This document shows, in pieces, positions 25,560 through 42,289 of a DNA stretch of 64,000 nt (position 1 is its first letter; every line of letters begins with the position of its first letter). The translations under genes and the position numbers were made by a program. The notes beneath the pieces are model-generated. The model was not told the DNA's origin. It did not search any database and saw only the letters and a program-made list of their open reading frames with translations. Where the stretch lies: NCBI GenBank assembly GCA_000499405.2, contig HG738138.1, positions 17,343,119-17,407,118 of the forward strand, read 5' to 3'. The DNA comes from Onchocerca volvulus (lineage: Eukaryota > Nematoda > Chromadorea > Rhabditida > Onchocercidae).

Positions 25560-27255
25560 GTCTGATATCGATGACATCAAGAGATATTGGGTTACATCAG
25601 TGAACAACACTCTGGTAATTGTCGAATGTCGACGGTACATTAAATAAAAGAGGTTAGAATGACTGTTATATCGCTATCACTATTACCGTATGCTACAGTA
25701 ATTTGGTGACGTTGGAATAAACGTTTTGTAGAAGTTAAACAAATTGCACGTAAAAACCGACTCAGATTTTTGAACGGAAGCAATCTTTCTGGCTTCGCAA
25801 TGATCTGTCGGGAATGCTGTACAGTCCTGCTCGCATGAATCAGAGGATTTCAATTTGCCTGAAACAAAGAAAAGAATAAAAAAAAAAAAAACACACGGGA
25901 GAAAGATCGATCGCAGTGGTATACGTGCCGTATTGCGAATGTCTGAATTTGCGATGGCTCTTCCATTCGTTCATGTTTCCGAGCGCACGCATGTGGCTTG
26001 AGACGCATCAATTGCATAGCGCCCAATTGGGCAGTGGGAATTTTTTGAATTTTGAAAGCAATTTTTTGAGCATTTCTTAATTTCCTTCACAGATTGTTTG
26101 GAAGTTTAGCTAAGTTGATAAGACGCTTAAAGATACGTTCGAAGGCTACATCTTTGCTAAGTTTCGAACTGTCGACAAGTGATTATTGCTTGATGCATTA
26201 GGTGATGTGTGGTGTGATATATGTGCATGAATATCGAGAAATTTCTTTCTCTAATCTACGCATAATGATAAGTGGGGCATTCGCGAAAGATACCATCTAA
26301 TGAGTTGATATTGATAAAATAAATCAATCTGTTTATCTTCCGAAGAGTATTTGCATTTGCTAAATAATATTCCTATTGGTGAACCCACATTTTGTAGCAT
26401 TCTCCGAAGAAAAAAAAGGGCTGGCATTGTCTAATTTTCATACACAGTATATTAACCATATGAAATTTGCATATCTTCGCGCCGATTTGGCTATATTCGA
26501 TGGATGATTATTGCATTTGCAATAGAGGCGTCATCTCTACCTTTGTGTCTTATCTTTTTCTTTCCGAAATAATGGATTATACATATTCTAGACCATTTCT
26601 TAACCACTACAGTCAAGTCTAACTCGAGTTGTTTTTTGTAATTAAGTCTAACTCGAGTTATCCCATAATATGGTACAGGAATTTGCATATTAGTCATTTA
26701 ACATGCCATAAACTGAAGGTATTTAAATCTGCATTCTTAGCAATTTACTTATTATACTCTCTTACACGTGCTTAACGTAAGCTGTTAGATAATATTTTGA
26801 GATAATTGTATAAGGAACACGTAGCAAATTTCTAGTCATCTTTCTACGAGAAAAATGCGAATCTCATAGATTAATTCTTGCAAGTGTCTTTCTTCACAGA
26901 AATACGAAGCTCTTCCTTTTAAATCTTAGACTTCCTTCCCATTGAAGGTTTCATGGTGAATGACATAAAGACGTTGTTGAACAGTGAAAATGCATAAGCA
27001 AATGAAAAGTATTAAGACAGAGTCGTTAGTTTATTATATTTCGTTATTGGTATTTTAGAAGATATAAGTGTTTTTTTTCAATTAAAATTAATTAATTGGA
27101 TGCTTTAAAATTTTATTTCCATCTTATTTGTTTCAAATGATAAAATGATGTCGAGTGACAGTATCCTGCAAAGTTTCACTCAAAATATCATTTAAAATTG
27201 ATTGAAGTTGGAAATTTAAATCAGTTATGGTTCAGTCTAATACAGCGTGATATAT
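25560..27255. other. Upstream region of the Polo-like kinase gene
   Basis: No coding exon is supported. A locally GC-richer block lies at 25740-26035 and contains the 12-bp palindrome gcccaattgggc (26021-26032). A 16-bp exact direct repeat (aagtctaactcgagtt) occurs at 26615-26630 and 26644-26659. These are possible promoter elements. Confidence 0.4.
26615..26659. repeat. Exact 16-bp direct repeat containing ACTCGAGT
   Basis: Two identical copies 29 bp apart, start to start, about 620 bp before the PLK start codon. The core actcgagt is self-complementary. Confidence 0.65.
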
Positions 27256-27259
27256 ATAC

Positions 27260-27269
27260 TTAGTTTCAG
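27260..27269 (+). promoter_or_regulatory. Probable spliced-leader acceptor of the PLK gene
   Basis: TTAGTTTCAG is followed by 13 nt and ATG at 27283; no coding exon is seen upstream. Confidence 0.55.
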
Positions 27270-27282
27270 TTCTGATATCGAG

Positions 27283-32481
<5,199 letters not shown>

Positions 32482-33095
32482 AAGAAACATAAACTTATTT
32501 TTGTGGGAATTATGAAAATATTTTGGAAATTTTAATGATCTTTTAATAGAACTAGTGTATTTGCCAGCAAATATGTTTAGATGCTAGTAAATCTTGTCAT
32601 TCCTATGCAAACTGTTCGAATGCTGTGTTATACTTATCCGTTTTTATAACACGTCATGAAGTAATACAGTTGTTATTTATTGAAATTATTATTGTGGACA
32701 ATGAAATCACAATTCTTTGGTCTCTGATATATCGGTAATATTTCTTGATGATAGAGAAATTTCAGAGCTTCTTACCTCCCTCACCCTTCCTATTCCCTTT
32801 ATAGTAAAGATTTTTGCCAGATTCTTGGTAATATAGTAAATTTTTTTTGACTATTCTGAATCATGATAATACGAAATAGTAGAGATTTTCGCTTCTGTTT
32901 TTAAGTTCATCAGAGTTATGGTTTTACAGTGGTTCCTCGATTTTTTCTTATATTTTCAGGATATATAGATAAACAATTTTTAAGCTAGTTGATATCTATA
33001 TACTTAACCTTACACATTGTTATCACTAGAAAAAATATTGTTTTTCTTATTTGATTTATTGAAGTACAGTCGACTTTTACTTTCTGAGGGAAATT

Positions 33096-33109
33096 TTTTT
33101 ATTTTTCAG
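33096..33109 (+). promoter_or_regulatory. Probable spliced-leader acceptor
   Basis: TTTTTTATTTTTCAG-type site 6 nt before the ATG at 33116 and about 630 nt after the PLK stop codon. A downstream operon position is possible but the gap is long. Confidence 0.5.
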
Positions 33110-33115
33110 AACTCA

Positions 33116-33633
33116 ATGGTGAACTTTTTAGTCTTAAAAAGAATTCGAAATTTTGACTTCAAGTAACATCCAACTATTTAATTTTTAATAAGGCCTCGGA
33201 TAAGAAAATCAGAGTGATCGATTAACGCACTGTATTAATTGAGGGAATATTTCAGGAACAGACAGCTATATAATATCCTAATAGAAAAGTTAGTTGATAT
33301 TGCCCAGGATTGTAACCTGTTTGACGTTAATTCGTTTCTTGTTGTTTTTATTCGGCTAGTTCTCACACTTATTCTTTATCTTTCTGGTCATATATGCAAA
33401 GATAAAATTGCTAGCTGTAGAATTGGCGTGGATTTGAAGTTCGTAAGTGCAACGCAATTACATCACAACAAATTACTTTCAGTTACGCAACGAACATTTA
33501 CAATGTGCAGCATCCGTAAAGGATTCCACGTTGCCTTTTTGATGATATATTCCTTTTTCAGAATCATAATAAAGGAGCCGAACTGTTGTTAAATTTTTCA
33601 TTCTTTCAGTCATCTCTCTCTCGCACATTGTAA
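33116..33633 (+). CDS. Small single-span membrane protein, four exons, family unknown
   Basis: Exons 33116-33162, 33256-33442, 33483-33515 and 33562-33633 give 112 residues. Every junction has a usable site: AA|GTAACA, TTTCAG|G, TTC|GTAAGT, TTTCAG|TTA, TCC|GTAAAG, TTTCAG|AAT. Phases are 2, 0 and 0. The second exon alone is part of a 117-codon open frame. The protein starts MVNFLVLKRIRNFDFK, has a helical charged segment (LYNILIEKLVDIAQDC), one hydrophobic span (FLVVFIRLVLTLILYL), then a Cys-containing tail. I do not recognise it. Introns are only about 40-95 nt, typical of nematodes. Confidence 0.55.
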
Positions 33634-33730
33634 ACTTCAGTGTACCACACGTAGTAAACCGATGCTGAACATCTATAAGGAATTCCGTGTCGGTTTTTGA
33701 TAGTTTCTTTTTTTCAGAATAACAAATATA
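33503..33730. repeat. Tandem partial gene duplication
   Basis: The block around exon 3, intron 3 and exon 4 (33503-33572) recurs in diverged form at 33664-33730: gcagcatccGTAAAGgattcc against gctgaacatctATAAGGaattcc, each followed by a TTTTTCAG|AAT acceptor. The second copy has lost the donor GT. Confidence 0.5.
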
Positions 33731-36700
33731 CATTGAGGGTCATTTTTCGCATATTTGAATGTGCAGTTTAAATTATTACGAAGTCATGAAGCGTCACTAC
33801 GCACCAACACAAGAAATTCAACGATTTGTGATTGCATGCAAATAAATTCCGCTGCGGTTCAATTCTGCACGTGCAGTTGTGTTATCGTTAAACTAGTTTT
33901 ATGCTTATCTAGTTGAAATTCGTAGAAATGGTCCCACGTATCGACACGCAGTCTGTGCTAGAAAATACCTCCCGATTTTGCAGCCGCAATGCTGACGTCT
34001 AGGTGACATGTTTTTGATTTCGAAATTCTCCAACTTACGAAGAACTTTGTTGTAATAAATTTTATTTTTTGTGATTTCCGAAAGCAAGAATTGTGCCAAT
34101 GGATAGTGATGTGTGAAAATGATATGATAATACTGATAATAAGTTAAATCCGTATGAGAACAGATTTCTGAAATTAAATGTTGATCATACGAACAAGAGA
34201 GGAAAGGAGAAAAAGAAGGCTAAAAATGAATTTTCGACTTTTTCCAATGGAATGAGAAGTTATCATACGTATATTTGATATATCCCAACTGCGGGGAAAG
34301 ACTGAGTACCTGGTAGATGCAAAGCATCAACAATAATAATTTAAGGGGAGAATGTGAAAAAAGGTGGCTAAAAGTTTTCTATTTACTCCTTCAGCCATAA
34401 TCTCGCGAAAGAAGATGATAATACACTCGGGGAAAGATGATGCATCTCTCGACAAGTGCAACAATCACACTTTTCTGAATTCGCGCTACGATAGGCAATT
34501 TCAGTGGAAGAAAAAGTTTTATACTTATCTATAACCAATCATCTAGAAATCAGTTGAATTGGATTTCATGCGATAGTGTGTCGGTATACTCCTTGGTTTA
34601 CTTTACTTTATTAATGATTTCCCGAAAAACTAGAAGGAATATTTACTAAGTTTTTGATTGAGATATTTATTTAATTTTCCCCAGTCAAGTTTTAGACGAT
34701 CACTTTATCATTCTTGCTTGTTACATAAACAGTCTTCCAGTGAGTGCTTTATTAAGTAATAAAATTACAAGCAATTTTTTCTAATTAATAACTATCTAAT
34801 ATTAATTACTAGTAACAAAATTTTCGGTTCAACTCAAGCATTTTTGGGTAAATTAATGAAAGGTCGTTTGGAATTAAATCAAATGAATTAAAATAAGTCC
34901 CCTTGTTTCTATCAAAGTAACATATTAGAAAAACAGTTGTGGAAAGCGAAAGCCTGGTTGGATAGATGTAAGAGGTCGAAAAAAAGGTTAAGCTAAGAGA
35001 ATATGCACTACATAATGTTCTAACAAACTACTCGACCGCTTTGATTGTACCGCCTAAAGAAGCATGCTATCCTGTTAAAGATAATAGACAAGGGCAACGA
35101 GATTAGCTTCATCTTTGACATCTGCTGACAAGTCAGCAAATAATGAGGGAAGAAACAGGAAGGGCAAGAGTGACCTATGACCCCGTGTACTACATCCATC
35201 ACCTGGACGGACAAGAACAAACATTATTACAACAGCGACTTAATTCTGTAATCCAATACTGTGTAATGATGGATGGATATATTTTTCACGCATGTTGAGA
35301 ATTAATAGAATTGTGTAAATAGCACATTCTAATTTATCAAATTCAATCTTAAATGTAGGTATCAAATACGATAAAACTTCAGCAATACTTGGAAGCATTG
35401 TATTTCTAGGTATATTATTTTCTTCTCATATATGATAGTTTTAAATTACTCTGAAATATTTCGGAATTTGAATACATCTTAAGAAATCTATTCCATCCAG
35501 ACACTCTAACTTAATTGCTACAATAACTGAAGAGGATACGATGTAAAAAGCTGTGCACCGATCTGATAAGACATTAGTGGATCATCTTATAAGTACTGCT
35601 TTTCACTACAATTTTATTTTAACTTGGCACCGCTATTTTATGCATGTGTTGCCAAATAATGACCGATTTGGACGGCTGATAGGTTTCTTAACTGATCGTT
35701 TTGTTGGATTTGTTAGGATTGAAAATGTTATTTGCGGTCGTTAAATTGTTTTAGCAAAAGACTCGGACTTTTGAAGCATGAAAGACGAAAGTGAGGATAT
35801 ATTAACTTTTTGTTGAAAACACGTTAACGAATAAGGTTATCGAAGGTCATCCGGGAAATAAATAATTGGTCCTTCAATGGTAAGTCGGCATATCTTCTAT
35901 ATTTCAAATTTTTGATTATATTTTCTCTTTTATCATTCATCTTACTTTGTTATTTATTTTTATAGGTTATATAATTTGCTTAAAATTACTCTGAACCAAT
36001 TGAATTGACTGAAATGTGAAATGTTTTGATTGGTCTGTTAATTCAGAAGATTTTTTATTGGCACGATTTAATTATAATATTAAATGTCATCTTTTTCGTC
36101 AAACTTATTCTTTTTGTATAAAGAACTACCGTTTCATAAATAATGCTCTTTTTTTGACAAATATTGATCATTTAGGGATTATTCTCGTTGTTAATCCTTG
36201 AAATATGTTCAATATTATATTCCTGAAATGGCATCAACTATAAAAATATTTATTCTACGTCCAAAATATAATCAATATGATAACCTGCCCGTTTTTACTT
36301 TCTCACCCCTATTCTGCTTCCAAACAAATATTTACATAGCGGGATGATGAAGAAAGGGGTGCATGAACTTTTGATGACCTTCAAGAACGATTTCATCAAT
36401 CAATCATTACCCAATGCAGTTTTATCTTCCGGTCGTAAATCCTCGAAAAATAAGCAATTGGCACCCATTCTGAATACCTTATCATTTGCCGTCACTTATC
36501 ATTAATTATCTTTCTTGACATTTTTGCGATGAATAAAGAAAGATAATGTAACAAACAAAAGTAGTTGTTTCCGGATACTAACAGTACAAAAAAATAGAAT
36601 CTCAAAAAGTCAAGAATAGAATCTTATCTGTATGTGATAAGTGAAAGATAAAGTTATGAAAGATAAAGTAACATTTTTCTCATGTCATAAGCTTATATTT

Positions 36701-37185
36701 TGGAAGAGATGATATGATGTTTGTTAAAAGTTTGTTGATTCCTTCATCTTTTCAAGAAACAGTTAGGAATCGAACAATTCGGATAATTGCACACATCTCA
36801 TGATGCAACTAACAGCACGTGGATTGAATATTTTCGCATTATTTTTCAGCAAACTATTCTTTAGCAATGTACTTTGGAGTTGCATACGTAGCAGCAAACG
36901 GTTGCATACTGATCGCTTATTCAAAAACAATTTCTCGGTCTAATTTACTTGATGACTTTCATTTCAAATTACTGACCCAAATTTTTGCTAATTCTTTGCG
37001 CAAAATTCTTGAATAATTCAAATTTATTTTGCTACTACTCTATTTAATTCTTTTTTTGAAGTTACAAGAGAGAAGAATGGACTCTGGATTCAAATTTTGC
37101 TTAGAATTTACAGATGTCAGAATAATCCTTAATTGCTATTCCTGCATGCTAAAAGAAATGCATAAATCTGAAATAAAACTGTCCA
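33731..37185. other. Mostly non-coding interval
   Basis: AT-rich DNA with short unrelated open frames. Apart from the weak candidate at 34975-35247 I see nothing that joins into a gene. Confidence 0.4.
34975..35247 (+). CDS. Weak candidate exon pair or pseudogene fragment
   Basis: A 33-codon frame (34975-35073) and a 37-codon frame (35137-35247) join in phase 0 across a 63-nt intron with GTTAAA donor and AAGTCAG acceptor. The second ends at GTAATC. Residues such as KLREYALHN and VTYDPVYYIHHLDG look protein-like. Upstream, an open frame from about 34937 would join only if the A7 run near 34980 were A8, so a frameshift is possible. GC content is higher here, which by itself makes frames look coding. 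Confidence 0.2.
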
Positions 37186-37189
37186 ACAT

Positions 37190-37956
37190 TTATCTTTTTC
37201 TGCATCTCATATAATTAATTTTCATAAATACAGAAGTAAAGAGTCTAAATTTAATTTTTTTTTCCCTGCTGCACTTGTAGCCCTCGTCGATCCATATTTC
37301 AAATAGTGCAAGTTCACAACTTTCTGGAATATCGGAAAAAGAATGCTGAGAGCCAAGAAAAAATGATAAATCAGAAAAGTCATTCTAAACGCTAAGACTC
37401 TTCCAATAAATATAAGCAAAAACGCAAAACCAAATTGCATAAATCAAATCATTCCAATATATTAATTTATAGATATGGTTTATAAGGTAAAATAAATTAT
37501 TTTTTAAACTGCCTATAATTGAAACTGAAGAAGTTTCATTTTGCATCACCAGATGATCGGTATTTTGGATTATGGATTTGATGTACTTCTACGTCCGATG
37601 AAATTTTGTACACTGGAATTCTGGATTTCAAAATTCTTCCTCCTTAGATATATTCACATGTGAGTGCTCAAAAATTTACGAAGTTATTGGAGTTATTTCA
37701 GGTCGAAACAAAACATCAAAGTGGTCGTCACAATCAGCAGTACAAATGAGCTAAAACTATGTGAAGAATGGAAATTATTAACTGATAGTTACAATTTAAG
37801 GTAGTAATGGTAATTAAAGGATGTACACGCAGATTTACCTACTTTATGGTACTTAATGCTACTCGGTTCAGTGAATAATAACAATAGCACAACAAGACAC
37901 AGCAGGAATGGTTCAATTTGCACCTGTAAAATGATCCACTTGATCAAAATGACCAT
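37190..37956 (-). CDS. Candidate small secreted or membrane protein, four exons, 129 residues
   Basis: Exons 37843-37956, 37680-37750, 37550-37620 and 37190-37323 join with agreeing phases. Acceptors are good (GTTTTAG, GAAATCCAG, CGATATTCCAG); donors are AAA|GTAGGT, TC|GTAAAT and CTG|GTGATG. The N-terminus is strongly hydrophobic (FLLCLVVLLLLF near residues 17-28), like a signal peptide or anchor. The rest is hydrophilic with Cys spaced as LICTADCDD, ESCELAL, YKCSR and MRCRKR, suggesting disulfides outside the cell. TTTTACAG lies inside exon 1, so the true start could differ. I know no family that fits. Confidence 0.35.
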
Positions 37957-37959
37957 TTG

Positions 37960-40900
37960 TTGTACGGTAATAATAATTTACCTCTTGTACACCTCCTGCA
38001 GGTCTTCTCTCTCAAGTTAATTACTTCCGTAAGCACGGTACATCCGGTACATCTGGTTATCAGTAAACTTCCGACTAAATTTCATCAAATTGCATTATAT
38101 TACAATCAGCATAGGTGAACTTTTCTTAATCAGAAAGATGATGGCAATGAATTTATCTTCTTTTTAAACATTTTGATTTTAACAACTGGTCAATTTATCA
38201 AAATCGACCAGTGTTGTCATTATGTTACCATTATTTGTTGTGACAATATTTTTGTTTTCAATTTTGAACTTCAATTTATAAATTCCCATACGATGGAATG
38301 GCGGAGTTGTTTGGCAATAATGGAATTGTAAAAATTTCAAGTTGTATTTTAAGTTGGCAAATATCTTGAATACTCTTTGCTAATACAATTGTGTCAATCC
38401 TGTCTCTTCTTTCCATTGAAAGAAATAAGAGGCAATGAAATTTTAGGACATATGTTGTTGTTTCAAACAACAATTCATTTATTGCCATCATTTTATTCTT
38501 AACAACGACTTTACTATTTCTTTCGTCTCGAGAATTTTTTTTCTGTTTCTTTTGTTATTTGTAAGCCTTTGTAATTGGTTATTATCACTTGCTCTCTTTC
38601 TTTTCCATAAATTTAAATAATCCCTTTAATAAATTACGCATAAGCTTTCTTCTGATCAATTCTAAGAAGCGTGTCAAATTATGATAGTATAAATTATGAT
38701 AAAGATCGCTTCCGTTGATCATTCCTGCCAGAATCTTTGATGTATGCCGCTGGAGTTTCCCCGCGGAAGATCGATCTGCGGCATCTCACAACTCGTCATC
38801 ATTCATTTGTTTGTGCATGCAACATGTTGCCTGACACTTCGTTTCAGTTCATACTATGCAATTCTTTGGGAAAGCAGAAAGCTGAGAATGATCATATGGA
38901 ATGAATATTTTGATTAAATATTAGCAGAGAGATCATCAATGATTTAAGTTTTTAAATTTTTTGCATATTTTTTTACTAGAAGTACTAAGCGAAATACGTT
39001 AACCCGAATTTGGTTTTTATTAATCATTGTGTTGTTATACAAAGTAGTTGCATAAAAGCAATTCATAAATTTCGTCATTTGTTCCTTTTTCTTTCTTTTT
39101 TTTTTTTTTTTTTTTTAAATGTTTGGGAAATAATTTTTTCGGAGAAAAAATGTGTAATTGATTTTTGTAGATTTTATGGGAAAATGGAATTCGACATGAG
39201 AATGATATTCATGAAAAATGATACTGAGTGCCGAAGGGATTTTTTTTTCTTATCTAATTTCCAATCAGTTTTCTTATCTAATTTCTATTTCTATTTTCTG
39301 TATGGAGACTTTTCGGTATTTCATTCCTGTAACTTTCATTAAATGGAATTTTTTTTTTTCAAAAAATTACAAGAAAGCGAAAACTATTTAATGCTGATAA
39401 TTTTACTTGGGATATTTCAACGTACTTACATAAAGAATGTATTTTTCTGAAATCACTGAAATGATTTTGAGCGATAACAATATTTCAGTAGCGCTTTCTT
39501 TTTAGTCTTTTATGATTAAATATTTTATTTTTTTCAAAAAACAAAAATAAGCATCCTTTAATTAAAAATTTGATACACAAAGAGTGCAAAAATCATTCAG
39601 CCTGCTCTATCATATATTCATAGAGCAATAAAATTGTTTTATTCCAAAGAAAACAAAATCTTGCAGAACCATAACCTTTTCTGCTTTTGTTTCTCGCAAA
39701 TATTCATATTAAATTTTCGAATTTTCTTCCTAACTTTTTTCTTCCTTCGCTTTTTAGTTTTCCCGTAATTTGGATAATCCAATCAACCGATCTTTATTCT
39801 ATTCATTTTGACCTTTTTATCCTTAATCAACTTACCCTTCATCCTTTCCATTCTCCTCTCATAATGAAATAGTCAGGAAATACTGTTTGGCACAACTGTT
39901 TATTGGAACAATGGGCAAGGCAAAGTTTTGGAAACGATGATCGATCATCTGAACATCGAATTTTGATCGATTGTATTGTAATAGTGATCGAAGCATTTTG
40001 GAAACATTTGTAATCATAGAAAATATTCAAATTTGTAATATTTAACAAGATCAGGCAAAGGAAATTTTTGCTCAGATAATTTCCGTTTAAAAATTTTCCG
40101 CATTATTTTTTAGTATTGACTATTCTTTCGTTTTCTATTCTTTTTTTCGTCATCCTTTTCTTTTATTCTTGCTAATCAAGTAATGATGACTTGATCAAGT
40201 TTATCACTTCCCTAGTCCTGATCAAGAATCTGGATTGTGCAATCGCAAAGTCTACAATCAGTAATGCTACTATAAATAAAATTTTATTATCAATGATATT
40301 ATCATAATAATATCCATAGCAGCAATGATACAATTATGATTGTAATTGCTAAAAATCACAAGATAAGCATCAATATTTTATAGTTCAAAGACTTCTGTAA
40401 TGGGTACACTGGCGGGTATATAAATCTTTTGCAATTATTGCAAACATTTTACTTTGAATTCCTAAATTAAATTTTTTCGCTCATATTGCACAAATTGAAA
40501 CTAAATTGAATTTTGCTTTAATTAATTTAAATTCACTTTGCTACAAATAATAATGATCATTGCTGTCATAAAATGTAAACTTGCATCAAATAGCCTCTCA
40601 ATTAATGATCTCTCGTTAGTTTCTTCAACATTAAATGCTGACCATTCACAAATTCTGTTAAGCTAATGTGAGACTCACAGACTAGTTAATGCCTCGTAAA
40701 CAAATTTTTGGCTCCAGAAAGTCCCGTAAAAATACTAGTAGTACATAGTTGAAGACAATTTCCCTGCTGTTATCTCCGATTCTTAAATACTTCCTCTCCA
40801 CTCTTTGCAGTTATCAATTGATTGCCGAATGAAAAATTATTTTAATCTTATCCTAAATAATGGTTTGAACCTTATCGTATTTAGATCCGGGGATTTTAAG

Positions 40901-41515
40901 AAAATATATTCAGAAACAATTATTATTTAATCAAATTGATATTGTCTTTCCGCTCTCATTCCATCATTCCTTATTTTTGCAGTTTTTAATGCTCCAAATT
41001 GACATAAATTTCATTTAGTTCAATTAAAATTGCTTGAATCCATACATTCACTTCATATGTTTTAATTTAATGTGACACTACAAATCAGTAAGGGGGACTT
41101 CCATTTATTTTCATTCTATGCAATTTTTTTTTTCGATTTTTCATTTTCATTTCGCATTTTTCAATTTGTTTCATTTCCAGTTACAACGCTATTCGGACTC
41201 CAAGTTCCGAGTCTATCTCAGTTTAACTGAATTTTAAGTTACGTTAAGTTTGAAGCAATTTTGCTTTACGAAATTTTGGCTGCGTTAATTTTTAATTAAG
41301 TTTTTTATTTTGACTTGATATGGAAAATGAAAAATAGCAGAATTCAAGATTTTGTTTTTTTATTTGTTACTAAATTTCATAACTTTTCATTTTTCAACTG
41401 TTCTTTCCACTTATGACTCACTATGGTAGAGGTACTGTAATATACAGTTCATCTTAGTAATTGTGCAAATTAGCATGGCTCAAAAATATGTTATACATCC
41501 AATCTGTTGACATCT
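37960..41515. other. Mostly non-coding interval
   Basis: AT-rich. It contains poly-T runs near 39090 and 39340 and the GC-richer block at 38700-38900. Frames at 38276-38491 (minus) and 39839-40048 (minus, several Cys) are open but without convincing splice context. Confidence 0.4.
38740..38904 (+). CDS. Weak candidate small ORF, 54 residues
   Basis: An ATG-initiated frame in a locally GC-rich block, with mixed residues (MYAAGVSPRKIDLRHL...). It overlaps a small hairpin (ccgcggaagatcgatctgcgg). There is no splice acceptor before it. A regulatory block is as likely as a gene. Confidence 0.15.
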   Translation: MYAAGVSPRKIDLRHLTTRHHSFVCACNMLPDTSFQFILCNSLGKQKAENDHME

Positions 41516-41520
41516 GTTAA

Positions 41521-42076
41521 ATGTCTCCGTTAATCCGTTTATCCGCCAAATTGGTCCGTTTTTTGTCATCAAACTTACAAAGAAATATGCCGACATTTGG
41601 TCAGTCGATAAGGAAGGTGTTAATGGTTATTTTGCACCTGCACAAAGAAAGTATACCTGAGGATGAGAAGGAACGTGGTTGCCGTGCCATGATTGCAAAA
41701 CATCAATCTTATATTGACAAGGCCATCAAGAAAGCATATATTACATACGCTGTGAACTGTAGTTATCGAAAATGGAATATGACTAGTGGATTACTTCAAG
41801 TACAGAATCTCTCGTAATATGGATTTACCTCGATGCAGGGTTCCTTTTTTTGGTCTTATAGCAGAAAAGGAAAGTTTCAAATAATTTGAGATGAGAAATT
41901 TGCTTCAAAAATATTATAAAATTAACTTGAACGATGAGGTAAAACTAATGACGATTGGCGAGATTGAAGCAAGAAATGAAGAATGTTTCGAAAAGAAAAA
42001 AATACTTCAAAAAAGTTTCTATTTAGCAGCCAAGACATGGTACTCTGTTTTCTTGACTGATAAATATGAACATTGA
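41521..42076 (+). pseudogene. Probable intronless (processed) pseudogene
   Basis: A 98-codon frame from 41521 begins with a presequence-like basic start (MSPLIRLSAKLVRFL) and continues with charged helical residues (IPEDEKERGCRAMIAK). Near 41800 the coding sense shifts frame, passes a TAA around 41880, and resumes in a 61-codon Lys/Glu-rich frame from 41891 (LMTIGEIEARNEECFEKKK) to 42076. No introns are needed, and a 14-A run lies about 195 bp downstream (42273-42286). One frameshift plus one stop in otherwise open DNA fits a retrocopy of an unidentified, perhaps mitochondrial, protein gene. A spliced real gene is not excluded but no good sites were found. Confidence 0.4.
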
Positions 42077-42289
42077 TAGCCATGGTGACTTCAAATTACT
42101 TTTAAAGCACTCAGTCCAAATGAGTGAGGTACAAACTGTTTGAATGCTAGTCACAATGTCGATGCCATAATAAGGCTCGGGCAATTTTTTTTTTTATTAT
42201 TTTCATTTGAAACATGATTGAAATTTTCAAGATGCCTTTTCTCCAAAAGAGTTAAAGAAATTTTAAACAGTCAAAAAAAAAAAAAATTG

